Of a DNA stretch of 64,000 nt, positions 25,619 to 34,998 are shown in pieces; within the stretch, counting starts at the first letter, position 1; every line of letters begins with the position of its first letter. The translations under genes and the position numbers were made by a program. Origin of the DNA: Ewingella sp963519305 (GTDB lineage: Bacteria; Pseudomonadota; Gammaproteobacteria; Enterobacterales; Enterobacteriaceae); contig CAUQMS010000010.1 in the NCBI GenBank assembly GCA_963519305.1, forward strand, positions 1 through 64,000, in the 5' to 3' direction. A model generated the notes under the pieces. It was not told the DNA's origin. It was given only the letters and a program-made list of their open reading frames with translations, and made no database searches.

Positions 25619-26499
25619 TTTTTTTCCTCTCCCTGGAATTCCCTAGGCTCAAACCCGCTCTGGCGCGAAAACATCAGCGTATGTTGTTTTTCAGCACAGG
25701 GTGCGCGTTGTAAATTAAATGTGATTTGCCCATTCCCGACCGCAACGACCTGCCAGCCGGACTGATCATCACGCCACCCGACCTCAGCAGGTTGCCAGCC
25801 ACGGCCGGGCCATAACATCCAGCCCTGCTGATGTTCTGCATCGCTAATCATTCCGCCCAGAGTTACATCCCTGAGGCTGTTGGCGTTATCCGAACAAACC
25901 TCAATATCCTGTACAGAGAACGGATCACGATTCACCCCGACATCGGTTGAAAGTGCTGAGAAGATTGGGGAATAGAATGGTTCTTCGGCGAGCGCGAGCG
26001 TAATGTGAAGTAGCGGTTTTTCTACACGCAACTGCAACTGCCGCACCACCGGTGCGGCCGGATCGTTGAGTAATTCCGTCAGCAGCACCATCACCCCTTT
26101 GAAATCCGACCGGAATGTCAGCGTTCCCCGCTCTTCATTTTCACTCCCCCCTGCCTCAGGCTCCCACTGTAAAAGCGTGCCTGTCGACTGGCGTAATGGC
26201 CCGGCGATTTTATCCACCAGCATTATCCCCGCGGCGCTGACCGGTTTTAAAAGCGCCTGTTGATGCAACAGTTCATTCAGCGAAGGCTGTTCCAGTAAAC
26301 TTCGCTGCTGCGCAGATAAGCCTTTTTGCAGAGCCTCAGCATCTTGCAGCCCCTGCTGTAACTGCTGTCTAGGGGCTTTCAGCATCATAAAATAGAGCAG
26401 GCTCAACAGACCAAGGCCACACGCTATCCACAAGGCCCATTGCTGCCAACGCGGTCGCTGCATCATCTGGCTGAAGAGCAGTGAAAAGGTATTACTCAT
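25615..26499 (-). CDS. Apparent HofO-HofP fusion (PilO/PilP-like)
   Basis: A 294-aa protein. The N-terminal part has a membrane segment (about 22-42, WALWIACGLGLLSLLYFMML) and a coiled-coil then ferredoxin-like domain, as in PilO/HofO. The C-terminal part (from about 205) has the RDPF motif (NRDPFSVQDIEVC) and a beta-rich domain like PilP/HofP. E. coli encodes these as two proteins of about 146 and 134 aa, and the sum fits this length. No break, frameshift or internal start is evident. Start 26499 follows AAGGA; a GTG at 26514 overlapping the hofN stop is an alternative. It overlaps hofQ by 4 nt. Confidence 0.78.
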   Translation of the reverse strand: MSNTFSLLFSQMMQRPRWQQWALWIACGLGLLSLLYFMMLKAPRQQLQQGLQDAEALQKGLSAQQRSLLEQPSLNELLHQQALLKPVSAAGIMLVDKIAGPLRQSTGTLLQWEPEAGGSENEERGTLTFRSDFKGVMVLLTELLNDPAAPVVRQLQLRVEKPLLHITLALAEEPFYSPIFSALSTDVGVNRDPFSVQDIEVCSDNANSLRDVTLGGMISDAEHQQGWMLWPGRGWQPAEVGWRDDQSGWQVVAVGNGQITFNLQRAPCAEKQHTLMFSRQSGFEPREFQGEEKK

Positions 26500-26510
26500 G
26501 GCGAAATCCT

Positions 26511-27059
26511 TCACTGGGCACCCGTCTGCTGTGCAAGCCGTATCTGTACGACAAACCGCAGGCTTTGCGCTGGCAGGCGCTGGATATCCAGCAAACGAAC
26601 CTCACTGAATAATGCGTCGTCATTCAGTCTCTGAGCGAACACCATCACAGCCGGATACTCGGCGCTTTCTCCACGCAGTTGAATGCGTCCGTCCGGCTCG
26701 TCGGTCAGTTCTGTCAACCACAGGCTGTCAGGAATATGTCTGGCGAGGGAGGTCAGCAGGGCGAGATATCCCAGACTTTTTATCCGCTTCTGTTTCTGTT
26801 CTCTGGCGTCGTGTTGTAACTCATGCAACTGCTGCGTCGCATCACTGACCTTTTTAAGCTGCAGAGTAAACCGCGCCTGGCTGTCGGTCAGCATCAGCAG
26901 GTGGCTTTGTTCTTTTCGCAACGCATGTCGCGTGGAAGCAGACCAGAGCGACATCAGCACCGCCGTCAGCGTGACGAATATCATAACGTGCCGCAGCCAC
27001 TGTCTCTGCTGTTGCCGTTGTTGAATGCTGCGCCAGGGCAGCAGATTAACGTGCAGCAT
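26511..27059 (-). CDS. hofN: HofN (PilN-like inner-membrane assembly protein)
   Basis: A 182-aa bitopic protein (E. coli HofN 179). It starts MLHVNLLPWRSIQQRQQ, the classic PilN cytoplasmic motif that binds PilM. A membrane segment follows at about 25-42, then a coiled coil and a small periplasmic domain. It overlaps the hofM stop by one base (TAATG). Confidence 0.88.
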   Translation of the reverse strand: MLHVNLLPWRSIQQRQQQRQWLRHVMIFVTLTAVLMSLWSASTRHALRKEQSHLLMLTDSQARFTLQLKKVSDATQQLHELQHDAREQKQKRIKSLGYLALLTSLARHIPDSLWLTELTDEPDGRIQLRGESAEYPAVMVFAQRLNDDALFSEVRLLDIQRLPAQSLRFVVQIRLAQQTGAQ

Positions 27060-27907
27060 TAGCGGTCCTCCGGGCGCAGGGCCAGACCGGTGGCAAGCGC
27101 AAAAGCCCCCGGATTCGCAGGAAGAGGCGGCGAAAGTTGCCCTATTGCCGTTAACGGTGACCAGGGAAGCACGCCTGCGGGAAGCGCTTCAGGCTTCACG
27201 CTACTGAACAGACACTCTTCATCGCATAACTTTGCCGCCCGATATTGCTCCCGGACGCGGAGCGCAAGCTGGGCAATATCGCCGATCTCATTTCCGTCAA
27301 ACATGCCAAATTGAAAAGGCAACCCGTGAGGCGCAGCCCACAACCAGCCATCATCCAGCCGATGTAGCAACAGTTTTTCAGGGCTGACACCCGCCGCACT
27401 GGCTGCTGACTGCAACGCACAGGGTGCAAGTTCAAAAACATCGGGAAAGAGCCGGGACTGTGCCAGACAGTGTTGCCACTGTTGAATCTCCTGCTGCCTC
27501 GCCGCCGTGACAATAATATTTTTGTCGCCACAGGGATCCGTCCGGTAGTCCATCACCAGTTGCTCCACACTCAGTGGAAAATGGCGCGCTGCGCTGGAGA
27601 AAATAAAGGCACTGCGTGTGGTCGCGCTTAGCCGGTTATCCGGCGGAGGAAGGATGTGCTGCATGGCACGCTGAGCAGGAAGCGAAACGCGCAGCGAGAT
27701 CTTTGCCGGCAAGGTGTTGCGCCAAACAGATAAAATAGCGGAAAGCCGCGCGCTCTCATGTAAAATCCCCCCGCGCAGCGTAAGGGCCGGTAACGGGTGT
27801 TGCCACCATTGCCTTAATTGCCAGCCGTAGCGGCGTCGCTGAACCGCGATCGCCCGGGCATAACCGGCTTGAATATCCAGGCCTACCTGCCATGCTTGTA
27901 GTCGCAT
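27059..27907 (-). CDS. hofM: HofM (PilM-like actin-fold protein)
   Basis: A 282-aa protein (E. coli HofM 259) and first gene of the hof operon. PilM proteins are cytoplasmic actin-like ATP-binding components that recruit PilN. Sequence conservation is weak, but MRLQAWQVGLDIQAGYARAI and the C-terminal AFALATGLALR are typical. It is divergent from mrcA, as in E. coli. Confidence 0.85.
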   Translation of the reverse strand: MRLQAWQVGLDIQAGYARAIAVQRRRYGWQLRQWWQHPLPALTLRGGILHESARLSAILSVWRNTLPAKISLRVSLPAQRAMQHILPPPDNRLSATTRSAFIFSSAARHFPLSVEQLVMDYRTDPCGDKNIIVTAARQQEIQQWQHCLAQSRLFPDVFELAPCALQSAASAAGVSPEKLLLHRLDDGWLWAAPHGLPFQFGMFDGNEIGDIAQLALRVREQYRAAKLCDEECLFSSVKPEALPAGVLPWSPLTAIGQLSPPLPANPGAFALATGLALRPEDR

Positions 27908-28028
27908 TTTCGCCCAATCTCCATAGGGTCAAGTTAAGAAAAGAACGTATCCATGTCGTAGGCTTGCCTTTATACTACCGCGCGGTTGTTTATAAACTGC
28001 CCAATTGACACTAAATGGGAAATCTCAG

Positions 28029-30587
28029 GTGAAGTTCGTAAAGTATTTTTTGATTCTTGCACTGTGTTGCATTTTGCTGGGAGCAGCCTCGATATTTGGC
28101 TTGTACAAATATATCGAGCCGCAGCTGCCTGATGTCGCCACGCTCAAAGACGTGCGCTTGCAAACACCGATGCAGGTTTACAGTGCTGAAGGCGATTTAA
28201 TCGCCCAATACGGCGAAAAACGTCGTATTCCCCTGAAACTTGGCCAGATCCCTCCGGAGATGGTTCATGCATTCATCGCAACCGAAGACAGCCGTTTTTA
28301 TGAACATCACGGCGTTGATCCGATCGGTATTTTCCGTGCTGCTTCTGTGGCACTGGTCTCTGGCCATGCTTCGCAGGGTGCCAGTACCATCACTCAGCAG
28401 CTGGCACGTAACTTCTTCCTGAGCCCGGAACGGACACTGACGCGTAAGATCAAAGAAGCGTTTCTGGCGATCCGCATCGAACAGATGATGACCAAGGATG
28501 AGATCCTTGAGTTGTATCTCAATAAGATCTACCTCGGTTACCGCGCTTACGGCGTGGGGGCCGCGGCGCAGGTCTATTTCGGTAAGGATGTCAGCCAGCT
28601 GACGCTCAGCGAGATGGCCGTGATTGCCGGACTGCCGAAAGCACCGTCAACGTTCAACCCGCTTTACTCTCACGACCGCTCTCTGGCGCGTCGCAACACC
28701 GTGCTGTCCCGTATGCTTGATGAGAAATACATCACGCAGGCGCAGTATGATGAGGCGCGTGCTGAACCGCTGGTCGCCAATTACCATGCTCCGCACATTG
28801 AATTTTCTGCACCGTACCTGACAGAAATGGTGCGTCAGGAGATGGTGAAACGTTATGGCGACAACGCGTATAACGACGGCTACATGGTCTACACCACCAT
28901 TACCAAGAAAACCCAGCTGGCCGCTCAGGAAGCCCTGCGCACCAACGTGCTGAACTACGACATGCGTCACGGTTACCGTGGACCGTCAAATCAGCTGTGG
29001 AAAGTGGGCGAAACACCCTGGGATGAGAACAAAATTGTTCAGTCTCTGAAAACCCTGCCGGTCTATGGCCCGCTCTTCCCTGCGGTTGTGACACAGATTG
29101 ATGGCGAACAGGCCACAGCCACCATGGCAAACCGCGCGGTGATTTCATTGCCGTTTAGCGGAATGCGCTGGGCACGCCCTTACCGTTCCGACAACAGTCA
29201 GGGGCCAACGCCGAAGAAAGTGTCTGATGTGGTGCAGCCTGGTCAGCAAATCTGGGTGCGTAAAGTGGGTGACGTCTGGTGGCTGGCGCAGGTTCCTGAT
29301 GTCAACTCTGCCATTGTGTCCCTGAATCCGAACGATGGCGCAGTAGAAGCGCTGGTGGGTGGTTTCGACTTCAATCAGAGCAAATTCAACCGTGCAACGC
29401 AGGCCTTGCGTCAGCTCGGTTCGAACATCAAACCGTTCCTGTACACCGCAGCAATGGACAAAGGCCTGACGCTGGCGACCATCCTCAACGACATGCCGAT
29501 CACCCGCTGGGATGCCGGTGCCGGTCAGGACTGGCGTCCGAAGAACTCACCACCAACCTATGCTGGCCCAATTCGCCTGCGTCAGGGGCTGGGAGAGTCG
29601 AAGAACGTGGTGATGGTGCGTGCGATGCGTGCGATGGGTGTCGATTACGCGGCGGAATATCTGCTGCGCTTCGGCTTCCCGGCGGCCAACATTGTTCACT
29701 CCGAATCACTGGCGCTGGGTTCTGCATCCTTCACGCCGTTGCAGGTTGTGCGTGGTTATGCCGCGCTGACTAACGGTGGCTATCTGGTTGACCCGTACTT
29801 CATCACCAAAATCGTTGATGAATCCGGTCAGGTTCAGTTTGAAGCCAAACCGAAAATTGCCTGCCGTACCTGCAACATCCCGGTGATTTATGGTGATTCG
29901 CAAAAATCGGCCGTGCTCTCCGATGACAACGTCGAGAACGTCGCGGTTTCCAGCGAAGGCAATAACAACAACAGCGTGCCGATGCCGCAGCTTGAGCAGG
30001 TTCCGGCGGGTCAAGCTCAGCAGAATGGTGATCAGCAATACGCGCCACATGTGATCAGCACACCGCTTTCGTTCCTCATCAGTGATGCGCTCAACACCAA
30101 CATCTTTGGTGAACCGGGCTGGATGGGAACAGGCTGGCGTGCGGGTCGCGACCTGAAACGTCATGATATCGGCGGCAAAACGGGTACCACCAACAGCTCC
30201 AAAGATGCGTGGTTCTCCGGCTATGGCCCGAACGTAGTGACCTCGGTGTGGATCGGATTTGACGATCACCGCCGTGACCTCGGTCGTTCGACGGCATCAG
30301 GTGTCATTCCTGACCAGATTTCTGGCGCAGAAGGCGGAGCCAAGAGCGCTCAACCAGCCTGGGATGACTACATGAAAGCCGTGCTCGATGGCGTACCTGA
30401 ACAGAAACAGACCCCACCACCGGGTATTGTGACAGTCACCATCGATAAGCAAACCGGCAAACTGTCTGATGGCGGTGGCGCAAGCCGCCCTGAGTATTTC
30501 ATTGATGGCACTCAACCGACTGAACATGCTGTTCATGAAGTGGGGACGACACTGATGGACAACGGTCAGGCGCACGAACTGTTCTGA
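28029..30587 (+). CDS. mrcA: Penicillin-binding protein 1A
   Basis: A bifunctional class-A PBP of 852 aa (E. coli 850). A short cytoplasmic end and one membrane segment (about 4-27) anchor it. The glycosyltransferase domain carries EDSRFYEHHGVDPIG with the catalytic glutamate, QGASTITQQLARNFFL and RKIKEAFLAI. The transpeptidase has the serine motif SNIKPFLY, an SKN motif (GESKNVVM) and KTGTT. A GTG start at 28029 is chosen, as in E. coli, giving VKFVKYFLIL. The in-frame TTG at 28005 is less likely. Confidence 0.96.
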   Translation: MKFVKYFLILALCCILLGAASIFGLYKYIEPQLPDVATLKDVRLQTPMQVYSAEGDLIAQYGEKRRIPLKLGQIPPEMVHAFIATEDSRFYEHHGVDPIGIFRAASVALVSGHASQGASTITQQLARNFFLSPERTLTRKIKEAFLAIRIEQMMTKDEILELYLNKIYLGYRAYGVGAAAQVYFGKDVSQLTLSEMAVIAGLPKAPSTFNPLYSHDRSLARRNTVLSRMLDEKYITQAQYDEARAEPLVANYHAPHIEFSAPYLTEMVRQEMVKRYGDNAYNDGYMVYTTITKKTQLAAQEALRTNVLNYDMRHGYRGPSNQLWKVGETPWDENKIVQSLKTLPVYGPLFPAVVTQIDGEQATATMANRAVISLPFSGMRWARPYRSDNSQGPTPKKVSDVVQPGQQIWVRKVGDVWWLAQVPDVNSAIVSLNPNDGAVEALVGGFDFNQSKFNRATQALRQLGSNIKPFLYTAAMDKGLTLATILNDMPITRWDAGAGQDWRPKNSPPTYAGPIRLRQGLGESKNVVMVRAMRAMGVDYAAEYLLRFGFPAANIVHSESLALGSASFTPLQVVRGYAALTNGGYLVDPYFITKIVDESGQVQFEAKPKIACRTCNIPVIYGDSQKSAVLSDDNVENVAVSSEGNNNNSVPMPQLEQVPAGQAQQNGDQQYAPHVISTPLSFLISDALNTNIFGEPGWMGTGWRAGRDLKRHDIGGKTGTTNSSKDAWFSGYGPNVVTSVWIGFDDHRRDLGRSTASGVIPDQISGAEGGAKSAQPAWDDYMKAVLDGVPEQKQTPPPGIVTVTIDKQTGKLSDGGGASRPEYFIDGTQPTEHAVHEVGTTLMDNGQAHELF

Positions 30588-30602
30588 TGAACTAAAGACG
30601 TC

Positions 30603-30641
30603 AAAAAAGCCGGTCATGCATGTAAGCAGACCGGCTTTTTT
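30603..30641. terminator. Bidirectional terminator between mrcA and nudE
   Basis: AAAAAAGCCGGTC pairs with GACCGGCTTTTTT around a 13-nt loop. It serves convergent mrcA and nudE. Confidence 0.92.
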
Positions 30642-30672
30642 ATTGGGAAGAATACGCTAAAAGAATCACTGG

Positions 30673-31230
30673 CTAAACGGCGTTTCTCATTAGGAAATCG
30701 CGGGCGAGAAACAGTGCGCTGACGTTTCTGGCTTCGTTGAAATCCGGCTCGTTCAGCAGTTCCATCATGCGGGCAATCGGCCAGCGGGTTTGTGGCAACG
30801 GCTCCGGCTCATCCCCTTCCAGGCTTTGCGGATACAGTCCTTTGGCGATGACGATATTCATGCGACTTGAGAAATACGAGGGCGCCATGGTCAGCTGCAT
30901 CAGGAAATCAAAGTGCTGAGCACCATAACCCACCTCTTCCATCAACTCACGGTTCGCAGCCTCAAGCACGCTTTCGCCCGGATCAATCAGCCCTTTAGGA
31001 AAGCCTAATTCATAACCGTCGATACCCACGGCATATTCGTGGATCAGCAGCAGATCATCACCGATGACCGGGACAATGAGTACCGCTTCACGATTAGACG
31101 GGCGCATACGCTCATAAACACGCTGCACACCGTTGCTGAAAGTGAGATCTACGGATTCGATGGTGAACAAGCGTGAGCTCGCTACCTTTTCAATTTTCTG
31201 AATCTCAGGTTTTTGCAGGTGCTTATCCAT
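30673..31230 (-). CDS. nudE: ADP compounds hydrolase NudE
   Basis: A Nudix hydrolase of 185 aa (E. coli 186) acting on ADP-ribose, Ap3A and NADH. The Nudix box is complete: GLIDPGESVLEAANRELMEE followed by VGYG. N-terminal LQKPEI and SRLFTIESVDLTFSNGV match the family. It is divergent from igaA and convergent with mrcA. Confidence 0.95.
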   Translation of the reverse strand: MDKHLQKPEIQKIEKVASSRLFTIESVDLTFSNGVQRVYERMRPSNREAVLIVPVIGDDLLLIHEYAVGIDGYELGFPKGLIDPGESVLEAANRELMEEVGYGAQHFDFLMQLTMAPSYFSSRMNIVIAKGLYPQSLEGDEPEPLPQTRWPIARMMELLNEPDFNEARNVSALFLARDFLMRNAV

Positions 31231-31590
31231 GTGTTCCCCAATTTATTGTTCACCTGATACCGGTGTCGCAATGGGTTCAGTTCATTGTCACTTGATGGCA
31301 TTGTGCGTTAATGCGAACCTTTATCGCAATATTTGTGCGACATAAATTCGGTGTAACGATATCCACGGGGAAATTTCCTTACAGGAGTTCGCGATCGGCT
31401 TCTCAAATCGGACAAAAAATCTTTAACAAAAAGCCGTACGTTTAAAAATAGGATTATACCGATACCCGTCATAGTGACATTATTGATATGATCAGAAGTG
31501 GATGTTTTTACGGAACATGTAAGAAAAATAACAACTAATAAATATGTCATTCCAACGCATCGACATCAGTCATCTTAGTCAGGGGATCGG
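31231..31590. other. Intergenic region between nudE and igaA, no gene seen
   Basis: About 360 nt separating divergent nudE and igaA. It must hold both promoters. It is AT-rich towards igaA, with no ORF or strong palindrome that I can name. Confidence 0.5.
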
Positions 31591-33735
31591 ATGAGCACAG
31601 TAGTCGTTACACTTTTTTTATTGTGCATCACCGTCATTGCCGCTGGGGTATTCCTTTGGTTTATCGTACGACGCCGTAACACCGCGACGTCGAGCGTTCA
31701 TTTCTCCAAACCCAATCAACGTAAGATGACGCAGCAGGAACGTGACGCCGTCGAGCAATACCTGCGTCAGAATGAAAAACTCAGCCAGACACCTATCACA
31801 CATCGCAGCGATCTCATGCTCCTGCGCGATAAGCTCACGCTGACGGCCAAAAGTGAAAATGTCTATACCATCACCCGCGCGATCACCCGCTATGGTGTTG
31901 CCAGTGAAGACCCCAATAAGTGGCGCTACTTTCTCGATACGACTGAAATCCACCTGCCTCCGTTCTGGGAGCAGTATATCGCGCATGAAAACCACGTTGA
32001 GCTGATCAAAACTCAAACGGTCCCTCTGGTTATCTCGCTCAATGGTCACTCGCTTGTCGACCATATTTATGAACGCCCAACCCCCGCCCCTTCGGTCATC
32101 CCTGTGCCACCGCAAAACGCCTCGATTCGTCACGAGGAGAGTGAGCATATTCAGCTGGTAAAAGTGCGGTATGAAACCCGTGAAGAGCACGCGCTGACCC
32201 GCTCCAACGGTGTGCGCGAAGCGCTGGCGATTTCTGCGGTTATGTTGCTGCTGTTTATCACACTGATCGGCCCGGCGATGATCCTGCCGTGGACGCTGGC
32301 GATCGCGGCCGTGCTGCTCGGCTGGGCAGGCTGGCGTTTGCTGGCTGAACGGCTGGGGAAAAATCGTAAAGAAATCCACTGTCTGCGGGGTCAGCCTAAA
32401 CGCTGGGGCCTGTTTGGTGAGTCCAAACAGGGTGATATCAGCAATATTTCATTAGGTGCCGTCGATCTGGTTTATCCACCGCACTGGCAACCCTACATTG
32501 GCAGGGATTTGGGGCAACCGACCGACATCGAGCTCTATATGAACAGCCATGTGGTCCGTCAGGGGGCGTATCTTTCACTGCATGAAGAAGTTAAAAACTA
32601 CCCGTTGCAGCAGTGGGGTAAAAACCTGGTGCTGGCCGCCAGTGCGCTGGTGCTGCTGCTGATGCTGTTGATTTATGTTCCCCTCGGCCTGCCGCTGAAA
32701 CTCAGCATTGCCTGGTTACAGGGCGCACAAAGCACGCAAGTCAACAGCGTACAGGCATTAGAGAAAACGCCGCTGCGCGTGGGCGACACACTCAAAGTAC
32801 AAGGCACCGGTATGTGCTACGTTCCTCCGGCCAATGCCCGAACGGCACCCGGCGGATTCATGCCGTTTGATTGCTCCGGTATTTACTGGAATGAAGCGCC
32901 TCCCCTGCCGATGCCGGAATCAGAATTAATTGATGCCGCCACCGCGCTACTGACCACCGTCAATACTCAGCTACACCCGGGCAACAGCACCGAACAAAAT
33001 ATCAACCCGCAACTGGCCACCGCCATTGAGAAATCGGGCATGATTTTGCTGGATGACTTCTCTGACATCGTGCTGAAAACCCAGGCGCTTTGCAGCACCA
33101 GCGACGACTGCGTCAGGCTGAAAAATGCGCTGGTTAATCTGGGCAATGCGGATAACTGGGCTACGTTAGTGAAACGCGCAAAATCCGGCACGCTGAAGGG
33201 CATGAATGTGCTACTGCGTCCGGTCAGTGCGCAGACACTCAGTGAGCTGGTCAATACGGCAACCTCCTCCTTCTTCGCCCATGAAACCCGCCGCGCGGCA
33301 GAAGCATTGAACAGCCCACCACCGGGCGGCTTCCTGATCACCAACGATGAAGGTAAACAGCTGGTAGACCAGCCGGTTCCGCCGGTGTCGCTGTATGCGT
33401 ATAACCCGCTCGGCCAGTGGAAGCAGCTGCAGAATTTGTCCTCCACGTTGTTACACACGCCATTCAGCGCGCAGGGCGTGATCACCAGCATCAGCATCGA
33501 TGCGAACGGAACGCGCCATATTTCGCTGCACAGTGAACCGGACATCTCTACGCTGTGGCGCTATCTCGGCACCAGCCTGTTACTGCTGTTACTGATTGTT
33601 TGCCTCATCACCAACAGCGTTCTGCTGGTGAAGCGCCGTATGAAAGACAAGCATCGCATGAACGATATTCAAAACTATTACACCAACTGCTTCAACCCGA
33701 CGCTGGTCGGTACGTCGGCCCGCCATCTGGACTGA
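31591..33735 (+). CDS. igaA: Intracellular growth attenuator IgaA (YrfF), inhibitor of Rcs signalling
   Basis: A 714-aa inner-membrane protein (E. coli YrfF 711) that restrains the Rcs phosphorelay and is essential in wild-type enterobacteria. Membrane segments are visible at about 2-24, paired helices near 208-250, a helix near 345-368 and one near 650-672. A large periplasmic domain containing paired cysteines lies between the last two. It starts the igaA-yrfG-hslR-hslO run. Confidence 0.93.
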   Translation: MSTVVVTLFLLCITVIAAGVFLWFIVRRRNTATSSVHFSKPNQRKMTQQERDAVEQYLRQNEKLSQTPITHRSDLMLLRDKLTLTAKSENVYTITRAITRYGVASEDPNKWRYFLDTTEIHLPPFWEQYIAHENHVELIKTQTVPLVISLNGHSLVDHIYERPTPAPSVIPVPPQNASIRHEESEHIQLVKVRYETREEHALTRSNGVREALAISAVMLLLFITLIGPAMILPWTLAIAAVLLGWAGWRLLAERLGKNRKEIHCLRGQPKRWGLFGESKQGDISNISLGAVDLVYPPHWQPYIGRDLGQPTDIELYMNSHVVRQGAYLSLHEEVKNYPLQQWGKNLVLAASALVLLLMLLIYVPLGLPLKLSIAWLQGAQSTQVNSVQALEKTPLRVGDTLKVQGTGMCYVPPANARTAPGGFMPFDCSGIYWNEAPPLPMPESELIDAATALLTTVNTQLHPGNSTEQNINPQLATAIEKSGMILLDDFSDIVLKTQALCSTSDDCVRLKNALVNLGNADNWATLVKRAKSGTLKGMNVLLRPVSAQTLSELVNTATSSFFAHETRRAAEALNSPPPGGFLITNDEGKQLVDQPVPPVSLYAYNPLGQWKQLQNLSSTLLHTPFSAQGVITSISIDANGTRHISLHSEPDISTLWRYLGTSLLLLLLIVCLITNSVLLVKRRMKDKHRMNDIQNYYTNCFNPTLVGTSARHLD

Positions 33736-33847
33736 CCGCTTTCTGTGTCAGAAGGCCCTGTGCTACCCTGAAGTCCTTCCCTGCTATTGAACATTTGCTC
33801 CCCGCGGTGGCTGCCTGATGCCACCGGGCGGGCGATATGGAGTCTGC

Positions 33848-34537
33848 ATGTCCCCCGATTTCGACTGGAACACCATTGATACCGTGCTGCTTGATATGGA
33901 CGGCACCTTGCTGGACCTGGCCTTTGACAGCCAGTTCTGGTTGCAGGACGTCCCTCTGGCGCTGAGCCAGCAACGCGCCATCGCTTTTGACGAAGCGCGG
34001 CAATATATTCAGGCCGAATACCTCGCCGTCCAGCACACCATGAACTGGTATTGCTTCGACTACTGGTGCCAGAAGCTGGATCTCGATATCTATCAGATGA
34101 CCACCGATATTGGCAGCAACGCTAAATTGCGCGACGACACCCTGCCTTTTTTGCAGCAATTACGGGCAAGTGGCCGCGAAGCTATTTTGCTGACCAACGC
34201 GCATCCGCACAGCCTGGCGGTGAAATGTCAGCACACAGGTTTGGACCAGCACCTTGATTTATTACTTTCCACCCATACATTTGGTTATCCAAAGGAAGAT
34301 CAGCGGTTGTGGGCGGCAGTGCAGCAGCAAACCGGTTTTGACCCGGCGCGCACTCTGTTTGTTGATGACGGTGAACCTATCCTCAATGCGGCAAAAGCCT
34401 TTGGTATCCGCTATTGTCTGGGTATAGAAAATCCAGATTCCACCCTGGCGGACAAGTCATTTGCCGCGCATCCGTCGATTAACGATTTCCGTAGCCTGTT
34501 ACCTTCGATTCATCCGGTGGCGGGCAGGGGCGCTTGA
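33848..34537 (+). CDS. yrfG: GMP/IMP nucleotidase YrfG
   Basis: A HAD hydrolase of 229 aa (E. coli 222). The sequence DTVLLDMDGTLLDLAFD holds motif I, ILLTNAHPHSLAVK motif II, and LFVDDGEPIL motif IV. It dephosphorylates purine monophosphates. Start 33848 follows GGAG by 5 nt; the extension to 33818 is rejected. Confidence 0.93.
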   Translation: MSPDFDWNTIDTVLLDMDGTLLDLAFDSQFWLQDVPLALSQQRAIAFDEARQYIQAEYLAVQHTMNWYCFDYWCQKLDLDIYQMTTDIGSNAKLRDDTLPFLQQLRASGREAILLTNAHPHSLAVKCQHTGLDQHLDLLLSTHTFGYPKEDQRLWAAVQQQTGFDPARTLFVDDGEPILNAAKAFGIRYCLGIENPDSTLADKSFAAHPSINDFRSLLPSIHPVAGRGA

Positions 34538-34562
34538 TCATTGCTCACCCGGGGAGAGACGT

Positions 34563-34967
34563 ATGAAGGGTAAAACGGCAGAAGATGACAACGCAGTTCG
34601 CCTCGACAAATGGTTGTGGGCGGCACGTTTTTATAAAACCCGTGCGCTGGCGCGGGAAATGGTTGACGGCGGCAAAGTGCATTACAACGGTCAGCGCAGT
34701 AAGCCCAGCAAGCTGATGGAAATGAACGCCGAAATCACCCTGCGTCAGGGGAATGACGAAAGAACGGTCATGGTGCTGGGCTTAACCACTCAGCGTCGCA
34801 CTGCGGAAGAAGCCCAAAAGCTCTATCAGGAAACCGAGGCAAGCGTCGCCAAGCGGGAGAAAGTCGCCCTGGCACGTAAAATGAATGCGATGCCTCATCC
34901 GGACCGCCGTCCGGATAAAAAGGAACGCCGTGACCTGATCAAATTTAAAAATGGCGATGCCGACTAA
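34563..34967 (+). CDS. hslR: Ribosome-associated heat shock protein Hsp15
   Basis: A 134-aa S4-domain RNA-binding protein (E. coli 133). It recycles free 50S subunits carrying nascent chains. The S4 core VRLDKWLWAARFYKTRALA is intact, and the C-terminus is basic (PDRRPDKKERRDL). Start 34563 follows GGGGAGAG; the longer ORF from 34461 overlaps yrfG and is rejected. It lies 31 nt before hslO. Confidence 0.95.
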   Translation: MKGKTAEDDNAVRLDKWLWAARFYKTRALAREMVDGGKVHYNGQRSKPSKLMEMNAEITLRQGNDERTVMVLGLTTQRRTAEEAQKLYQETEASVAKREKVALARKMNAMPHPDRRPDKKERRDLIKFKNGDAD

Positions 34968-34998
34968 ACTTCGCCAGGCAGTCAAACAGAGAGAATCT

